Below, one piece after another: positions 1-9,043 of a stretch of 64,000 nt of DNA. Made by a program: the position numbers and the translations under genes. The notes beneath the pieces are model-generated. The model saw nothing but the letters and a program-made list of their open reading frames with translations, was not told the DNA's origin and ran no database searches. Source of the stretch: DATMFV01 sp035555975 (GTDB taxonomy: Bacteria; Verrucomicrobiota; Verrucomicrobiia; Chthoniobacterales; Chthoniobacteraceae); contig DATMFV010000085.1 in assembly GCA_035555975.1 (NCBI GenBank), positions 60,675 through 124,674 on the forward strand. Reading direction: 5' to 3'. How positions within the stretch are numbered: the first letter of the stretch is position 1; every line of letters begins with the position of its first letter.

Positions 1-1
1 C

Positions 2-160
2 GGGCGGGCGTCCTTTGTCTCCATCTTCGAAAGCCAGAAGCAACAGCTCGCCCTGGAGCGGCTGGCACTGGAAAACGAAGAGCGGCTGGTGGAAGCCGTG
101 ACCGCCTGGGAAACCGCCACGGTCAGCTTTCCGCCGGTCGTGCGAAAAAGGTTGGAATAG
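2..160 (+). CDS. 3' end of an unidentified gene
   Basis: An open frame enters from the left edge and ends at a TAG at 158-160, giving the last 52 residues of a protein. The visible part is a long, charged, probably helical stretch rich in Q, L, E and A (ESQKQQLALERLALENEERL), followed by a short tail with FPPVV. A helical hairpin end of this kind occurs in TolC-like outer-membrane efflux proteins, but too little is visible to claim that. No promoter or start can be judged because the gene begins outside the window. About 100 bases of non-coding sequence separate it from the next gene. Confidence 0.5.
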   Translation, partial: GRASFVSIFESQKQQLALERLALENEERLVEAVTAWETATVSFPPVVRKRLE

Positions 161-264
161 AAAGCGTAAGAATCGACCGCATTAACACAAGATAGGATCT
201 GTTTGAATCTTCTTCGACAGATTAAGTTGAAGTCCTTTCCATCCCAAAACCTACCTCTTGTGAT

Positions 265-1746
265 ATGCAACATCAACGCTCCTTTCTTTGCCGATTGGGT
301 CTCCCCCTGACCTTCGCCATCGCCATGCTCTTTCCCGGTTGGTCCAACGCGGCGGATCGAACATGGACCCAGGGAGCAGGGGGCGACTTTCTTGAACCCT
401 CCAATTGGATCAATGACGATCTCCCCAGCGCGGGAGATACGGTCTACTTCGACGCGGCGGGGCTCGATCCCTATACCGTAGAGTTTCACGACGATTTCGA
501 GCTTCGTTCGGGGAAGACCGGTCGCATCTATTTGCAGACCGGGAACCAGGCGATCTTCAAGCTATATGACGACGAGGGAAGCTATGCCCTCAGTTCCTTT
601 TCCCTTCAGGTCAACCATGGAACCTTGACCCTTGACGGCGGCACCACCACGGTCAATGAGGTGTTGACGGTGGGAGCGGGAGAAGGCGGCAGCGGCACGC
701 TGAAGCTCACCAATGGAGCGGTTCTCAATGGAACCATCAGCAACGACTACTATCGCGTGGGAAATTCCGCTTCCGGCGCCATGGTGCTGGAACAAGGTTC
801 CAGCGCGACCTTCGTCAAACGGTTGCAGATCGGGTACAAAACGGGCGGCGGGGGAAGTTCGGTGACCGTTTCCGAGGGGTCCTCACTGGAGGTCATCGGG
901 ACCGGAGGTATCTACCTGGGGAGTTCGGAGGCGAACGTCAGCGGCGACCTCCCCACCGCAACGAGTGACAACAGCCTCTCCGTATCAGGCGGTTCCACCG
1001 TCAGCACCTCCCGTCTCTACATCGGCTATCGGGAAGGCGCCGACAACAACACGGTGGTGGTGGGAGGAGCCGCGGGCGAGACGGGCTCAACCTTGACGGT
1101 CAGCGGTTTCCTGCGTGTCGGCATCGGCAGCGGGTCGGGGGCGGTGGGCAATTCGCTGACCATCAGGGACGGCGGCGAATTGACAGCCTCCGATCTTTTT
1201 CAGGTCGCCGCGGGAAACACCTTCACGGTGGAGGAAGGGGGCAGGGCCACCTCGACCAACACCGGCCTCAACAACTCCATCAGGGGAACCATCGCCATCA
1301 AGGGCGGGCAGTTCACGGCAGGCACCCTGCACATTCGCAATCTGGTCACACTGGAGGGAGGAAGCTTTGAGCTGACCGCCGATCTCTATACCTTTGCCGA
1401 CAGCCGCTTTGAGTTTACCCTCGACAACAACCTGACGATCAACGTCGGCGGAAAGCTGACCGTCGACGGCATCACCTCCATTGATATCACCGGCCTGGCA
1501 GGCGGGGCGATCCCGGGTACCTACACCCTCTTTAGCTCGACCACCGCTTCGGGATTGGATCTTTTCACCCTGGGAAACACCTTCGAAGGTTTTGAGGGCG
1601 CCCTTTCCTATGATGCCAATCACCTCTACCTGAATGTCACTGCTATTCCCGAACCGGGGGCGGCCTGGTTTTCCCTGTTAGCCTTTCCGCTTCTGTGGCA
1701 GGCATGCCGGCATCGCCCGGGGATCACCTCCACCAGCGTTGGCTAG
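265..1746 (+). CDS. PEP-CTERM sorted surface protein
   Basis: This 493-residue exported protein has an N-terminal signal peptide (hydrophobic core around residues 12-27, cleavage probably after SNAA). It then has a long low-complexity body rich in G, S, T and V with repeated patterns such as GSGTLKLTNGA and SLSVSGGSTV, typical of beta-solenoid surface proteins. The end carries a PEP-CTERM sorting signal: IPEP, a hydrophobic stretch and a basic tail (RHRPG). In this family the tail is recognised by an exosortase, which moves the protein to the outer surface or the matrix; no exosortase gene is in this window. The body starts with a W-rich motif (RTWTQGAGGDF, PSNWIN) shared with the PEP-CTERM proteins near 18.0 and 46.6 kb. 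The GH28-like gene follows about 100 bases downstream on the same strand, so the two may be co-expressed. The exact function is unknown. Confidence 0.85.
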   Translation: MQHQRSFLCRLGLPLTFAIAMLFPGWSNAADRTWTQGAGGDFLEPSNWINDDLPSAGDTVYFDAAGLDPYTVEFHDDFELRSGKTGRIYLQTGNQAIFKLYDDEGSYALSSFSLQVNHGTLTLDGGTTTVNEVLTVGAGEGGSGTLKLTNGAVLNGTISNDYYRVGNSASGAMVLEQGSSATFVKRLQIGYKTGGGGSSVTVSEGSSLEVIGTGGIYLGSSEANVSGDLPTATSDNSLSVSGGSTVSTSRLYIGYREGADNNTVVVGGAAGETGSTLTVSGFLRVGIGSGSGAVGNSLTIRDGGELTASDLFQVAAGNTFTVEEGGRATSTNTGLNNSIRGTIAIKGGQFTAGTLHIRNLVTLEGGSFELTADLYTFADSRFEFTLDNNLTINVGGKLTVDGITSIDITGLAGGAIPGTYTLFSSTTASGLDLFTLGNTFEGFEGALSYDANHLYLNVTAIPEPGAAWFSLLAFPLLWQACRHRPGITSTSVG

Positions 1747-1844
1747 TACTTTGTACCACGTGAAATTTCGTATTGAGCTTGTCCTTTTGGCCCGGGGCTG
1801 CGTTGTCAGCCCGAAACTGTTATCTTCGGCGCAGTCTACGAATC

Positions 1845-3395
1845 ATGTCAGCAACATCCTGCTTTAATGTCAGAACCCATGGAGCCGTCGGCAACGGCAT
1901 CACCAGCGATCAGCGCGCGATTCAGGCGGCGATCGACGCCTGTGCCGCAGCAGGCGGCGGCACCGTCGTCGTCCCGACAGGGCGTTACCTGACGGGCACG
2001 CTCTGGCTCAAGAGTCACGTCGAGCTTCATCTCGGCCCGGGGGCGACGCTCGTCGCAAGCAGTGCCCGCGAGGCTTACAACGCCGACGATGTTTTTCCCG
2101 AAAATGTCGTCTTCAGCCGCGAGCAGGTCACCGGAGCGCATCTGGTGATCGCCTACCGGCAGGAGAATGTCTCGCTGACCGGCCCCGGCTGCATTGACGG
2201 AAGTTCCTCCTCTTTTTTCGGGGAACTTCCCGATGGCACGATCGCCACCTATCGCTACAAGAGCGGCAACTACCCGATCCGCTCCTGGCGTCCCGGCCAG
2301 ATGATCTTCTTCTGCCAGTGCCGCGAAGTGCGCGTGCGCGATCTTTCGCTTCTCAACGCCCCGTACTGGACGCTCTTCCTGCTCGGTTGCGACGATGTGC
2401 AGGTCCGCTCGGTGCGCATCACCAATCCCCCCGCGACCGCGAACGGCGACGGGATCGACATCGACTGCTGCCGCAACGTGACGGTGAGCGACTGCATCAT
2501 CCGCTCCGGAGATGACTCAATCACCATTCGCGCCAGCGGCAGGAGGCTCGGCAAAGAGGCGCAAGCCTGCGAAAACGTTACGGTCAGCAACTCCGTCCTG
2601 AGCAGCCCTTGCAATGCGATCCGCGTCGGCGTGGGCAACGGGGTGATCCGGCGGATCACCTTCAACAACATCGTCGTCGATGAAACGCGCACCGCGATCA
2701 GCATCGTCTCGCGCTATTCGCCCCATGGGGCCAGCGGCGTTGCGATCCGGCAGGTCGCCTTTTCGAATTTCATCATCGATGCGATCATCCCGATTTCCAT
2801 GAATAGCGGGTGCGACCCCATGCCGCCCGCCGAAGTCAGCGACATTTCATTCTCCCACTTCAAGGTGGTCGCCTCCGCCGCTTCGCAATGGGTAGGGACC
2901 GCCGAGGTGCCCCTGCGCCGCATCACCTTTCAGGATGTTCACCTGACCCTTCGCGGCGGCACGGACAACACCGCCTTTCAGGAAATCGTGCCGACGCCGC
3001 TTCGCCATATCGGCTACCATGGCCGCAACGGAGCCCCGGCGCTGCCGTGTGCGCTCCATATCACCCACCTGGAGGAGGGCGTGATCGACGGTTTGCGGAT
3101 CGATTGGGAGGAGATCAGCCCGGTCTGGCAATACGGGCTTTGGCTGGAGCATTGCGGGGAAGTTCACCTCAGCCGCGCCTTGCTGCGCCAGCCGCAAAGC
3201 TCGGGTGGCGCCGCCATTGCGTGCCGCCACGTCACCGGCCTCCGTCTCTCCGGGTGTATCGCCCGGCCCGAGACCGATCTTTTTCTTCAGTTGGACGCCG
3301 CATCCTCCCTCTCCGGCGATTTCGCGGGGAACAACCAGCTCGAAGCCGCCGCGACCGCCTGCGCCATGGCGGAAAAGGAACCGGCGTGGACGTAG
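1845..3395 (+). CDS. Glycoside hydrolase family 28-like protein (pectin-lyase fold)
   Basis: A 516-residue protein that opens with FNVRTHGAVGNG and a following D-x-AIQAAIDAC segment, the classic start of polygalacturonase-like right-handed beta-helix enzymes. The central part has NGDGID and, one coil later, SGDDSI, which match the GH28 catalytic aspartates (N-x-D and DD). The usual GHG histidine motif is replaced by a CNAIRVGVG segment, so the activity may differ from classic polygalacturonase or be altered. I chose ATG 1845 over the upstream TTG at 1773 because family homology begins right after it. No signal peptide is seen with either start, which suggests an intracellular enzyme acting on imported oligosaccharides. 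It probably cleaves galacturonic acid- or rhamnose-containing glycans; the substrate is inferred. It lies just after the PEP-CTERM gene. Confidence 0.8.
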   Translation: MSATSCFNVRTHGAVGNGITSDQRAIQAAIDACAAAGGGTVVVPTGRYLTGTLWLKSHVELHLGPGATLVASSAREAYNADDVFPENVVFSREQVTGAHLVIAYRQENVSLTGPGCIDGSSSSFFGELPDGTIATYRYKSGNYPIRSWRPGQMIFFCQCREVRVRDLSLLNAPYWTLFLLGCDDVQVRSVRITNPPATANGDGIDIDCCRNVTVSDCIIRSGDDSITIRASGRRLGKEAQACENVTVSNSVLSSPCNAIRVGVGNGVIRRITFNNIVVDETRTAISIVSRYSPHGASGVAIRQVAFSNFIIDAIIPISMNSGCDPMPPAEVSDISFSHFKVVASAASQWVGTAEVPLRRITFQDVHLTLRGGTDNTAFQEIVPTPLRHIGYHGRNGAPALPCALHITHLEEGVIDGLRIDWEEISPVWQYGLWLEHCGEVHLSRALLRQPQSSGGAAIACRHVTGLRLSGCIARPETDLFLQLDAASSLSGDFAGNNQLEAAATACAMAEKEPAWT

Positions 3396-3435
3396 AGACA
3401 GGCGTCCCACCCGCCCGGCTTCGAGTCTTTATTTC

Positions 3436-4542
3436 TCATCCCTCGCCCGAAGCCCAGAGGATCAGGAGCACGACCGCGATCGCCGCCAGCACGGCAAAGG
3501 TGATCTTGATCCAGCTTCGCGGGTATTCCCCGGCGATCTGAGCCGTCGCGCCGTTGATGATCACCTGAAAGGAACGCCGCCCGTAATTGTAGGTCCCCAG
3601 CCAGACGGGGACGAGGATATGCTTGAAGGTGCGGCCTTCATAGCGGGAATCGACCGAAAGGGCGCGGTGCGTATCGCCCGGCACCTGTTGCGCGCAGAGG
3701 CGGGCGATGGCGGCATCCATCTGCTGTTTGCTGACGCGGGCGGCTTCGCGGAGGTCGACCTGGTAGCGTTCCACGACCCATCCCCGTACAAAGGCCGGTT
3801 CATACGGCTTGAGTTTGTTGAAGGTCGGGAACGGTTCGATTCTGCGCAGCAGCGGCAGATGGACGCCAACGGTCCCGGGCACCAGGTCATCGTCAAAAAA
3901 ATGCTGCAACTCGCCCGAACTCGGCACCCAGCGGACATGCCGCACCTGGCGCGTCTGCATCCGCCCGTTCGCATCGCGGTAGCTTTCCGTGGTGTAGTAG
4001 TAATAGCCCGACTGCGCGGTCCACTGCGCGTCGACATGGGCGTCAAAGGTCCAGTACGGCAGGTAGATCCCCTTGAGCGTGTCGGTCAGCGCGGCCCGTT
4101 TGAGCCGGTTGGGGGCAAACCAGCGCGAGCCGTACCATTGGCGCAAAAGATCGCGCACCTGCGTTGCGGGAACCTCCGCCGGGATGACGCTTTCGGGCGT
4201 GATCAGGTCGGTCAGTTCCTCCGCAGGAACAATTGCCGGGGAACCGCAGAAGTCGCACCGCTGCGCCACGCGGTCAGGATCAAAGAGGGTGATCGCGCGG
4301 CAGCTTTCGCACCGCACCGCCTGTTTCTCGGCCTTGAGCCCCTTGCCTTTCCGGCTGGCATTACGGAGCGCCTCCTCCAGATCGTGTTCGAGGATCTGCG
4401 CGCCCACCGGCGTTTCACCATCGTCCCACGGCAGGACGGTGCCGCAAAAGGGGCAGACGAGCGATTTTTTCGCGGCGCTCCATTCCGCATCCCCACCGCA
4501 CGCGGGGCAGGGATGCTTGCGCATGGCGCTGACTTCAGCCAT
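3436..4542 (-). CDS. Double zinc-ribbon membrane protein paired with SPFH protein (YdjG-like)
   Basis: A 368-residue protein with two N-terminal zinc ribbons: C12/C15 with C30/C33, and C78/C81 with C96/C99. A long middle domain rich in Y, W and R follows (PYWTFDAHVDAQWTAQSGYYYYT), and one C-terminal membrane helix (about residues 344-364, AVLAAIAVVLLILWA). The layout matches the TFIIB-type zinc-ribbon family that includes Bacillus YdjG, whose gene lies next to the SPFH gene ydjI in a membrane-stress operon. Here the SPFH gene ends only 9 bases upstream on the same strand, so the two are one transcription unit. The start at 4542 is ATG; a second in-frame ATG at 4524 would still keep both ribbons. 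A role in membrane stress or in recruiting a complex to the membrane is inferred from the Bacillus parallel. Confidence 0.75.
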   Translation of the reverse strand: MAEVSAMRKHPCPACGGDAEWSAAKKSLVCPFCGTVLPWDDGETPVGAQILEHDLEEALRNASRKGKGLKAEKQAVRCESCRAITLFDPDRVAQRCDFCGSPAIVPAEELTDLITPESVIPAEVPATQVRDLLRQWYGSRWFAPNRLKRAALTDTLKGIYLPYWTFDAHVDAQWTAQSGYYYYTTESYRDANGRMQTRQVRHVRWVPSSGELQHFFDDDLVPGTVGVHLPLLRRIEPFPTFNKLKPYEPAFVRGWVVERYQVDLREAARVSKQQMDAAIARLCAQQVPGDTHRALSVDSRYEGRTFKHILVPVWLGTYNYGRRSFQVIINGATAQIAGEYPRSWIKITFAVLAAIAVVLLILWASGEG

Positions 4543-4551
4543 GAGGGGAGA

Positions 4552-5622
4552 CTATCCTTCCAGAAAAGCCTGCAACGCCGCCCGGGTAACGCGGTAGGTG
4601 GAGCCGATCTTGCGCCCTTTGAGGTCGCCCGCCTCCAGCGTGGAGAGGACGTCGGCCTCGCTCACGCCGAGCGCTTCGGCCACCTGCGCGGGGGTGAGCA
4701 GTTCCGGCAGCCCGTGGTTCGCGGGAGCCGCCGCCGGTGCTGCGGGAGCCGGGGAAGCGCCCGGTTGCTGCATCTGCTTGACCATCTCCTGCGCCAGTCC
4801 GAAGCCCATCGCCATCTGCGCGGGAAGCGCCGCCGAAGAACCGCCCCCTTCGCCCCCCTTGGTCATCGACTCGGCCATCTGGAACTTCACATAGTCGTTG
4901 AGATTGCCGATGACCGACATGCTCGAGCGCTTGTCGATGGCGGCCTCGACCTCCGGCGGGACGGAGACGTTCTCCACGATAAAGCTGGTGATCTCCAGCC
5001 CGTACTTTTCGCTGACTTCCGGGTTGATGAGCGGCAGGAGCGCTTCGCCCAGTTCCACATACCGCGCAGCGACATCAAGCGCGGGGATCGCCGCCTTCGC
5101 CAGCGCATTGCTGAAAACGCTGACGATCCGCGAGCGCATCGTGTCGGAAAATTCGTCGAGCCGGAAGTGGTGATCGGTCCCGGCCACTTCCTTGAGGAAG
5201 AGCGCGGGGTTGACGATGCGGAAATCAAACGTGCCGAAAGCGCGCAGGCGGACGACGCCGAAATCGGCATCGCGCATCATGATCGGGTTCGCCGTCCCCC
5301 ATTTGTTGCCGGTAAAGAGGCGGGTGGTGACGAAGTAGACATCCGCCTTGAACGGTGAATCAAAGCCGTATTTCCACCCCTTGAGCTTGGTGAGAACCGG
5401 GATGTTGTCGGTCGAAAGGGTATGTTTGCCCGGCCCGAAGGTATCGCCATACTGGCCGAGGTAGACAAACTGGGCCACCTGGCTCTCGCGGACGATCAGT
5501 TGCGCATTGTTCTTGATCGCCCGGTCCTCGTCGGGAAAACGCCACGAAAGGGTGTCGCGCGAATCGTCGAGAAATTCGATGATCTCCAGCAGTTCGCCTT
5601 TGAAAAATCCGAAAATGTCCAT
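4552..5622 (-). CDS. SPFH/band-7 (YdjI-like) protein with C-terminal helix-turn-helix
   Basis: A 356-residue protein. Residues about 1-235 form an SPFH domain of the 'virion core protein' type (COG4260, like Bacillus YdjI), with the typical start IFGFFKGELLEIIEF and a long coiled segment ending PPEVEAAIDKRSSM. An A/Q/M/P-rich linker follows. The last 52 residues (about 305-356) form an excisionase/MerR-like helix-turn-helix (LTPAQVAEALGVSEADVLS, GSTYRVTRAALQAFL). Many YdjI relatives end in a zinc ribbon instead; here zinc ribbons sit in the next gene. No classic membrane helix is seen, so membrane attachment is probably peripheral or through the partner. It is the first gene of the pair and starts with ATG. 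Whether the HTH binds DNA or is a protein-binding module ('SHIRT/HTH_17' type) cannot be told from sequence. Confidence 0.82.
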   Translation of the reverse strand: MDIFGFFKGELLEIIEFLDDSRDTLSWRFPDEDRAIKNNAQLIVRESQVAQFVYLGQYGDTFGPGKHTLSTDNIPVLTKLKGWKYGFDSPFKADVYFVTTRLFTGNKWGTANPIMMRDADFGVVRLRAFGTFDFRIVNPALFLKEVAGTDHHFRLDEFSDTMRSRIVSVFSNALAKAAIPALDVAARYVELGEALLPLINPEVSEKYGLEITSFIVENVSVPPEVEAAIDKRSSMSVIGNLNDYVKFQMAESMTKGGEGGGSSAALPAQMAMGFGLAQEMVKQMQQPGASPAPAAPAAAPANHGLPELLTPAQVAEALGVSEADVLSTLEAGDLKGRKIGSTYRVTRAALQAFLEG

Positions 5623-5696
5623 GATGGGGCGTAACGTAGCTCATTCCCTGCCAAAAAGAACGCAAAAAACAGGGACTTCACGGCGCGCGGGCGCAC

Positions 5697-6731
5697 CTAC
5701 GCTTTTTTCGCCGGAGCCTTCCCAACCGTGGCCTTGAGCAGCCGCTCAAAGCGCCCCGAGGGGTTGGCGTAAAACGGGTATTCCTCCGGCGGGGTCGCCT
5801 TGGGCCGGTAGCGCCAATGTTTGTACGCCCACATCCAGAGTTCGGGCCGCTCCTCGATCCGTTTGGCAAAGTGATCCCAGCAGATCTGCGCGATCTCCTG
5901 CAGGTCGGCCCCTTCGGGAAGCGCAAGCGGCGGGTCGACCGTCACCCGGCACCGGCCGTCCGGAAGCGATTCGCCGTGGACCGCGATGAGATCCGCGCCG
6001 CCCCGTTGCGCGAGGACGGCATGCAGCGAGGTCGCGGAGATGAACCGGCCAAACGCGACCACCGGCACGGCCGCCTGTTCAGGCCGGAAGGTAAGGTCGA
6101 CCAACATCCCCGCCAGCCCCCGCCGCTTGACGATCTTGAGCAGGCGGACCATGGAGTACTCCTGCGGAATGATCGTGTGACCCGCGACTTCGCGGCATCC
6201 GTTGAAGATCGCGCTCAAATGAGGGTTCTTGAATTTCTCGGCAACGATGTGGACATGGCAGTCATGGAACCCGACGGCGAGGCTCGACCATTCAAAGTTG
6301 CCCCAGTGCGAGCAGAGGAGCACCGCCCCCCGCCGGTCCGCGTCGCCCTCATCCCGGTGTTGTTTGAAGACCGTCATGTCGCCCTCCATCACGATGAAGT
6401 CGCGCCAGTTGTCCCGGTTAAGCCGGGGAGCCCAGAGGAGATCGACCATCGTCCGCACAAAGCTCTGGTACGAACGCCGGACGATCTCGCGGCGTTCTTC
6501 GGGGTTGTAGCGCGGTCCGAACGCCATGGTCACATTGGCCAGCGCCACGGTGCGCCCCCGGCGGTCAAAATGAAAGGCGAGCGTACCGAGCAGGTCTGCC
6601 AGCACCGCGCAAAGCCGCCTCGGGAGCCAGCGCACCGCCGTCGCCAGCGATTGGCAGAGGAGCCATTCCCCGCGATAACGGAGGGCTTTCCATCGTGACA
6701 CTGACGGCTGCGGGCGGTCCATAAGGAACAA
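5697..6731 (-). CDS. LpxL/HtrB-family lysophospholipid acyltransferase
   Basis: A 344-residue member of the LpxL/LpxM (HtrB) family, which transfers acyl chains from acyl-ACP to lipid A precursors or related lipids at the inner membrane. The catalytic H-x4-E motif is visible as SHWGNFEW (H142, E147). The N-terminal part has a membrane-associated helix and a FHFDRRGRTVALANV segment that matches the conserved N-terminal RR-N region of the family. The C-terminal motif ERPELWMWAYKHWR is also a family hallmark. The product supports a Gram-negative outer membrane. The start is ATG 6731, with a further ATG three codons on. It lies 6 bases after the GYF-domain membrane protein gene and is probably co-transcribed. 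Which secondary acylation it performs cannot be told. Confidence 0.87.
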   Translation of the reverse strand: MFLMDRPQPSVSRWKALRYRGEWLLCQSLATAVRWLPRRLCAVLADLLGTLAFHFDRRGRTVALANVTMAFGPRYNPEERREIVRRSYQSFVRTMVDLLWAPRLNRDNWRDFIVMEGDMTVFKQHRDEGDADRRGAVLLCSHWGNFEWSSLAVGFHDCHVHIVAEKFKNPHLSAIFNGCREVAGHTIIPQEYSMVRLLKIVKRRGLAGMLVDLTFRPEQAAVPVVAFGRFISATSLHAVLAQRGGADLIAVHGESLPDGRCRVTVDPPLALPEGADLQEIAQICWDHFAKRIEERPELWMWAYKHWRYRPKATPPEEYPFYANPSGRFERLLKATVGKAPAKKA

Positions 6732-6737
6732 GAGCGG

Positions 6738-7913
6738 CTACGGGGCGGGATCGGCGTTCCGGTCCGGAGCCGGGTATGCGACCGGTTGGGAAAAGATCGC
6801 CTCGTAGAGGTAAAGAAGCGCGACGAGAAAAAAGACCCCGCAACCGAGCAGCAGCAGGACGCCGATCTGGGCCACCTCCGTCGTCATCCCCTGCCACGCT
6901 TCGAGCGAACCGGCGTACCAGAAGCTCCCGGCAAAGAGGAGGAGAAACGGGATCATCAAAATGAGCGAGAGGAGGGTCAGAAAGATCGAGAGCCGCCACG
7001 GGTGCTGGAGGACCTTGTGCCGGCTGAGGCGGAGCGCCCGCTGGTAGCCGATTCCCGCATGGTCGAGGATCAGCGGCACTGCGAACATCCAGCAAAAGCC
7101 GAAATAAAGCGCCGGAAGGAGCGCCACGCTGCCGACCAGAAGCAGCACCAGCCAGACCATCGGCGGCCACTCCTGCCACTCCTGCGCGGCGTTGCCTGCG
7201 TCGATCAATCCGCTGATCTGGACCAGCGCCAGTCCAACAAAGAGGCAGAGATAAAGGATGCCCTGAAGGATGAACTTCGTCGCCACCACGCTGCCGAAGA
7301 CCCCGCGTGAAAAACCGCGAACGAGGTCGGACGCCTTCCCACCGCCCCGGATGGTCTGGAGGTAGAGCGCATAGATCCCCGCCAGCATCGCCGGTTCGTA
7401 GATCAGCGAAAAAATCACCTTCATCAACGGCGAGGCGAGCAGTTCGCTGATGAGCGCCATCAAAATCAGCGGCGGCACCGTCAGGCCGACCAGCCGCAGA
7501 AAACGGCGGCGCATGAGCGAAAAACTCCTGGCGAGAAGCGAGCCCGTGGCGACTTCGTAGTCACGCGCGGCGATCTGCTCGAGACGTACTTCGAGCGGTT
7601 CCTCCTCCCTGGCCATCTCGGCGGGCAGTTCGGGGTGTTCCTCCTCCACTTTTGCGGCGGCGGCCTGGAGCGCGGCGGCGATCGGCCGGGGGTCGTCATG
7701 GTCCGCCTCAACCTGCGGCGACAGCTCTCCCGGCGGGGGCGGGGGAGCGGTTTCCCCGTTGCCGCAGAGGTCGCGGTACGGCGTCCAGGCGGGAAGCGTC
7801 GGGTTCCAGACCAGCGTCTCCGGGGTGATCTCGTCGGTCTGGACGAGTTGATCCCAGTCCGCCTGTTCAAGCGGACCGATCCGTTCGGAGTCGTTGGCGT
7901 AGTACCATTTCAT
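6738..7913 (-). CDS. GYF_2-domain polytopic membrane protein
   Basis: A 391-residue protein. Residues 1-50 form a GYF_2 (DUF4339) domain: MKWYYANDSERIGPL followed by a W-x-P-x-W pattern (VWNPTLPAW), a peptide-binding module common in bacterial membrane proteins. A P/E/A-rich linker leads to a C-terminal region with about six hydrophobic helices (for example ILMALISELLASPLM and LLLLGCGVFFLVALLYLY). The start was set at ATG 7913; a TTG two codons upstream is less likely. The gene precedes the LpxL-like acyltransferase by 6 bases on the same strand. The job is unknown; the GYF domain suggests that it assembles proline-rich partners at the membrane. Confidence 0.72.
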   Translation of the reverse strand: MKWYYANDSERIGPLEQADWDQLVQTDEITPETLVWNPTLPAWTPYRDLCGNGETAPPPPPGELSPQVEADHDDPRPIAAALQAAAAKVEEEHPELPAEMAREEEPLEVRLEQIAARDYEVATGSLLARSFSLMRRRFLRLVGLTVPPLILMALISELLASPLMKVIFSLIYEPAMLAGIYALYLQTIRGGGKASDLVRGFSRGVFGSVVATKFILQGILYLCLFVGLALVQISGLIDAGNAAQEWQEWPPMVWLVLLLVGSVALLPALYFGFCWMFAVPLILDHAGIGYQRALRLSRHKVLQHPWRLSIFLTLLSLILMIPFLLLFAGSFWYAGSLEAWQGMTTEVAQIGVLLLLGCGVFFLVALLYLYEAIFSQPVAYPAPDRNADPAP

Positions 7914-8317
7914 GAGCAATCTGATCGTCGGTTACGATTTTAACCCAACGCAAGGGGAAAGCGCGTGAAATTTTGATTTTCGACCGTTTTTGGTTCCCCG
8001 TTGCGATGATTTTCCGGGCGGCAGACGGCGGCGGCATCACCATTTCGCCGTTGCGGTTTGCGAAATGAAGCCGATCCCGCCCGAAACATCCGTTTTAATC
8101 ACGAAAAAGGTTTCCTTCAGAGGGTTCTTTTTGATAGACTCTCTTCTGCCGGACGCGGAACCGTGGGGACTCGTGTTTCAGGAGAGGCGCGGGCCTTTGC
8201 CGGGACCTTCACCTGCCCGGTAGAGTGCCTGGGCCTGTCGAGCTGTGTGGTTTCTTCTTCGACACACCCACGGGCCGCTCCGAGCGCGAACAAGAAACGA
8301 GAAAGGTATTTTTATCT
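7914..8317. other. Intergenic region upstream of dps
   Basis: About 400 bases between two divergently transcribed genes. Short open frames here lack family features and conserved starts. The region should hold the promoters of both genes. A TTGATAGACT box lies about 190 bases before dps, and a short inverted pair (tgtgtgg / cacac) is visible near 8250-8270, which could be a leader hairpin. I could not match any known riboswitch or RNA. Confidence 0.4.
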
Positions 8318-8836
8318 ATGGCTACAAAAACTCACGCTCCTTCGTCATCGGCGTCCTCAACACTCCACCCCACTCTCAACGATCTGCCCGAAAAAGCGCG
8401 GCAGCGGATGGTTCAACTCCTTAATCAGGAACTGGCGGACCTGACCGACCTCAACTCCCAGGTCAAGCAGGCGCACTGGAACGTGAAGGGACCCGATTTT
8501 ATCGCGCTGCACAAACTTTTTGACAAGGTCAGCGCGGCGCTGCTCGAAGCGATCGACCTCGTGGCCGAGCGCGCCGTCCAACTCGGCGGCACCGCCCTTG
8601 GCACCGTCCACCTCGCGGCCGAGCATTCGCGCCTTCCCGAATACCCGATCGACATCACCGACGGCCTCGACCACGTGCAGGCGGTCTCGACTTCGATGGC
8701 CCATTGCGCCAAGTCGGTCCGCGCCGCCATCGAAGCCTCCGAAGATTGCGACGACATGGGGACATCCGACCTCTTTACCGAGGTCTCCCGGATGCTCGAC
8801 AAAAATCTTTGGATGATCGACGCCCACCGCCGATAA
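8318..8836 (+). CDS. dps: Dps-family DNA-protection / ferritin-like protein
   Basis: A 172-residue Dps protein. Dps forms a 12-subunit shell that oxidises and stores iron and shields DNA during starvation and oxidative stress. The inter-subunit ferroxidase ligands fit the family spacing exactly: H53 (QAHWNVKG), H65, D80 and E84 (AERAVQLGG). The ATG at 8318 was chosen because the 31 extra residues of the longer frame lie outside the family; an AAAGG box lies about 11 bases before it. The N-terminal tail is S/T/H-rich and could contact DNA. It stands alone as a single gene with a long leader region. Confidence in the family is high. Confidence 0.92.
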   Translation: MATKTHAPSSSASSTLHPTLNDLPEKARQRMVQLLNQELADLTDLNSQVKQAHWNVKGPDFIALHKLFDKVSAALLEAIDLVAERAVQLGGTALGTVHLAAEHSRLPEYPIDITDGLDHVQAVSTSMAHCAKSVRAAIEASEDCDDMGTSDLFTEVSRMLDKNLWMIDAHRR

Positions 8837-8989
8837 AAACCGATTTGCCGGGAGTCCCCGCGGGCGGCATCTCCGCCATCGGAGGCTCCCGGAGCCCATC
8901 CTTCCCGGCTGCGGCCCCCCGTTCCGCCGCCCCGGAGGGCCTCCACGCGACCCGTCCAAAAAAAGGATGCACTTTTTTTCGAAATCGGT

Positions 8990-9020
8990 TTGACAACCGA
9001 GGCGGATTTCCCCACCTTAA
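8990..9020 (+). promoter_or_regulatory. Possible promoter of tRNA-Lys
   Basis: A perfect TTGACA -35 box at 8990-8995 lies 49 bases before the tRNA. The best -10 candidate (CCTTAA, 9015-9020) is poor and at a long spacing of 19, so the call is tentative. Confidence 0.35.
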
Positions 9021-9043
9021 CCGCCTTCCGCAACCGGAAAAGG

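Noticed and set aside
3205..5358. 717-residue plus-strand open frame
   Set aside because: It is the antisense shadow of the zinc-ribbon and SPFH genes, with no family motif and R/G-rich content.
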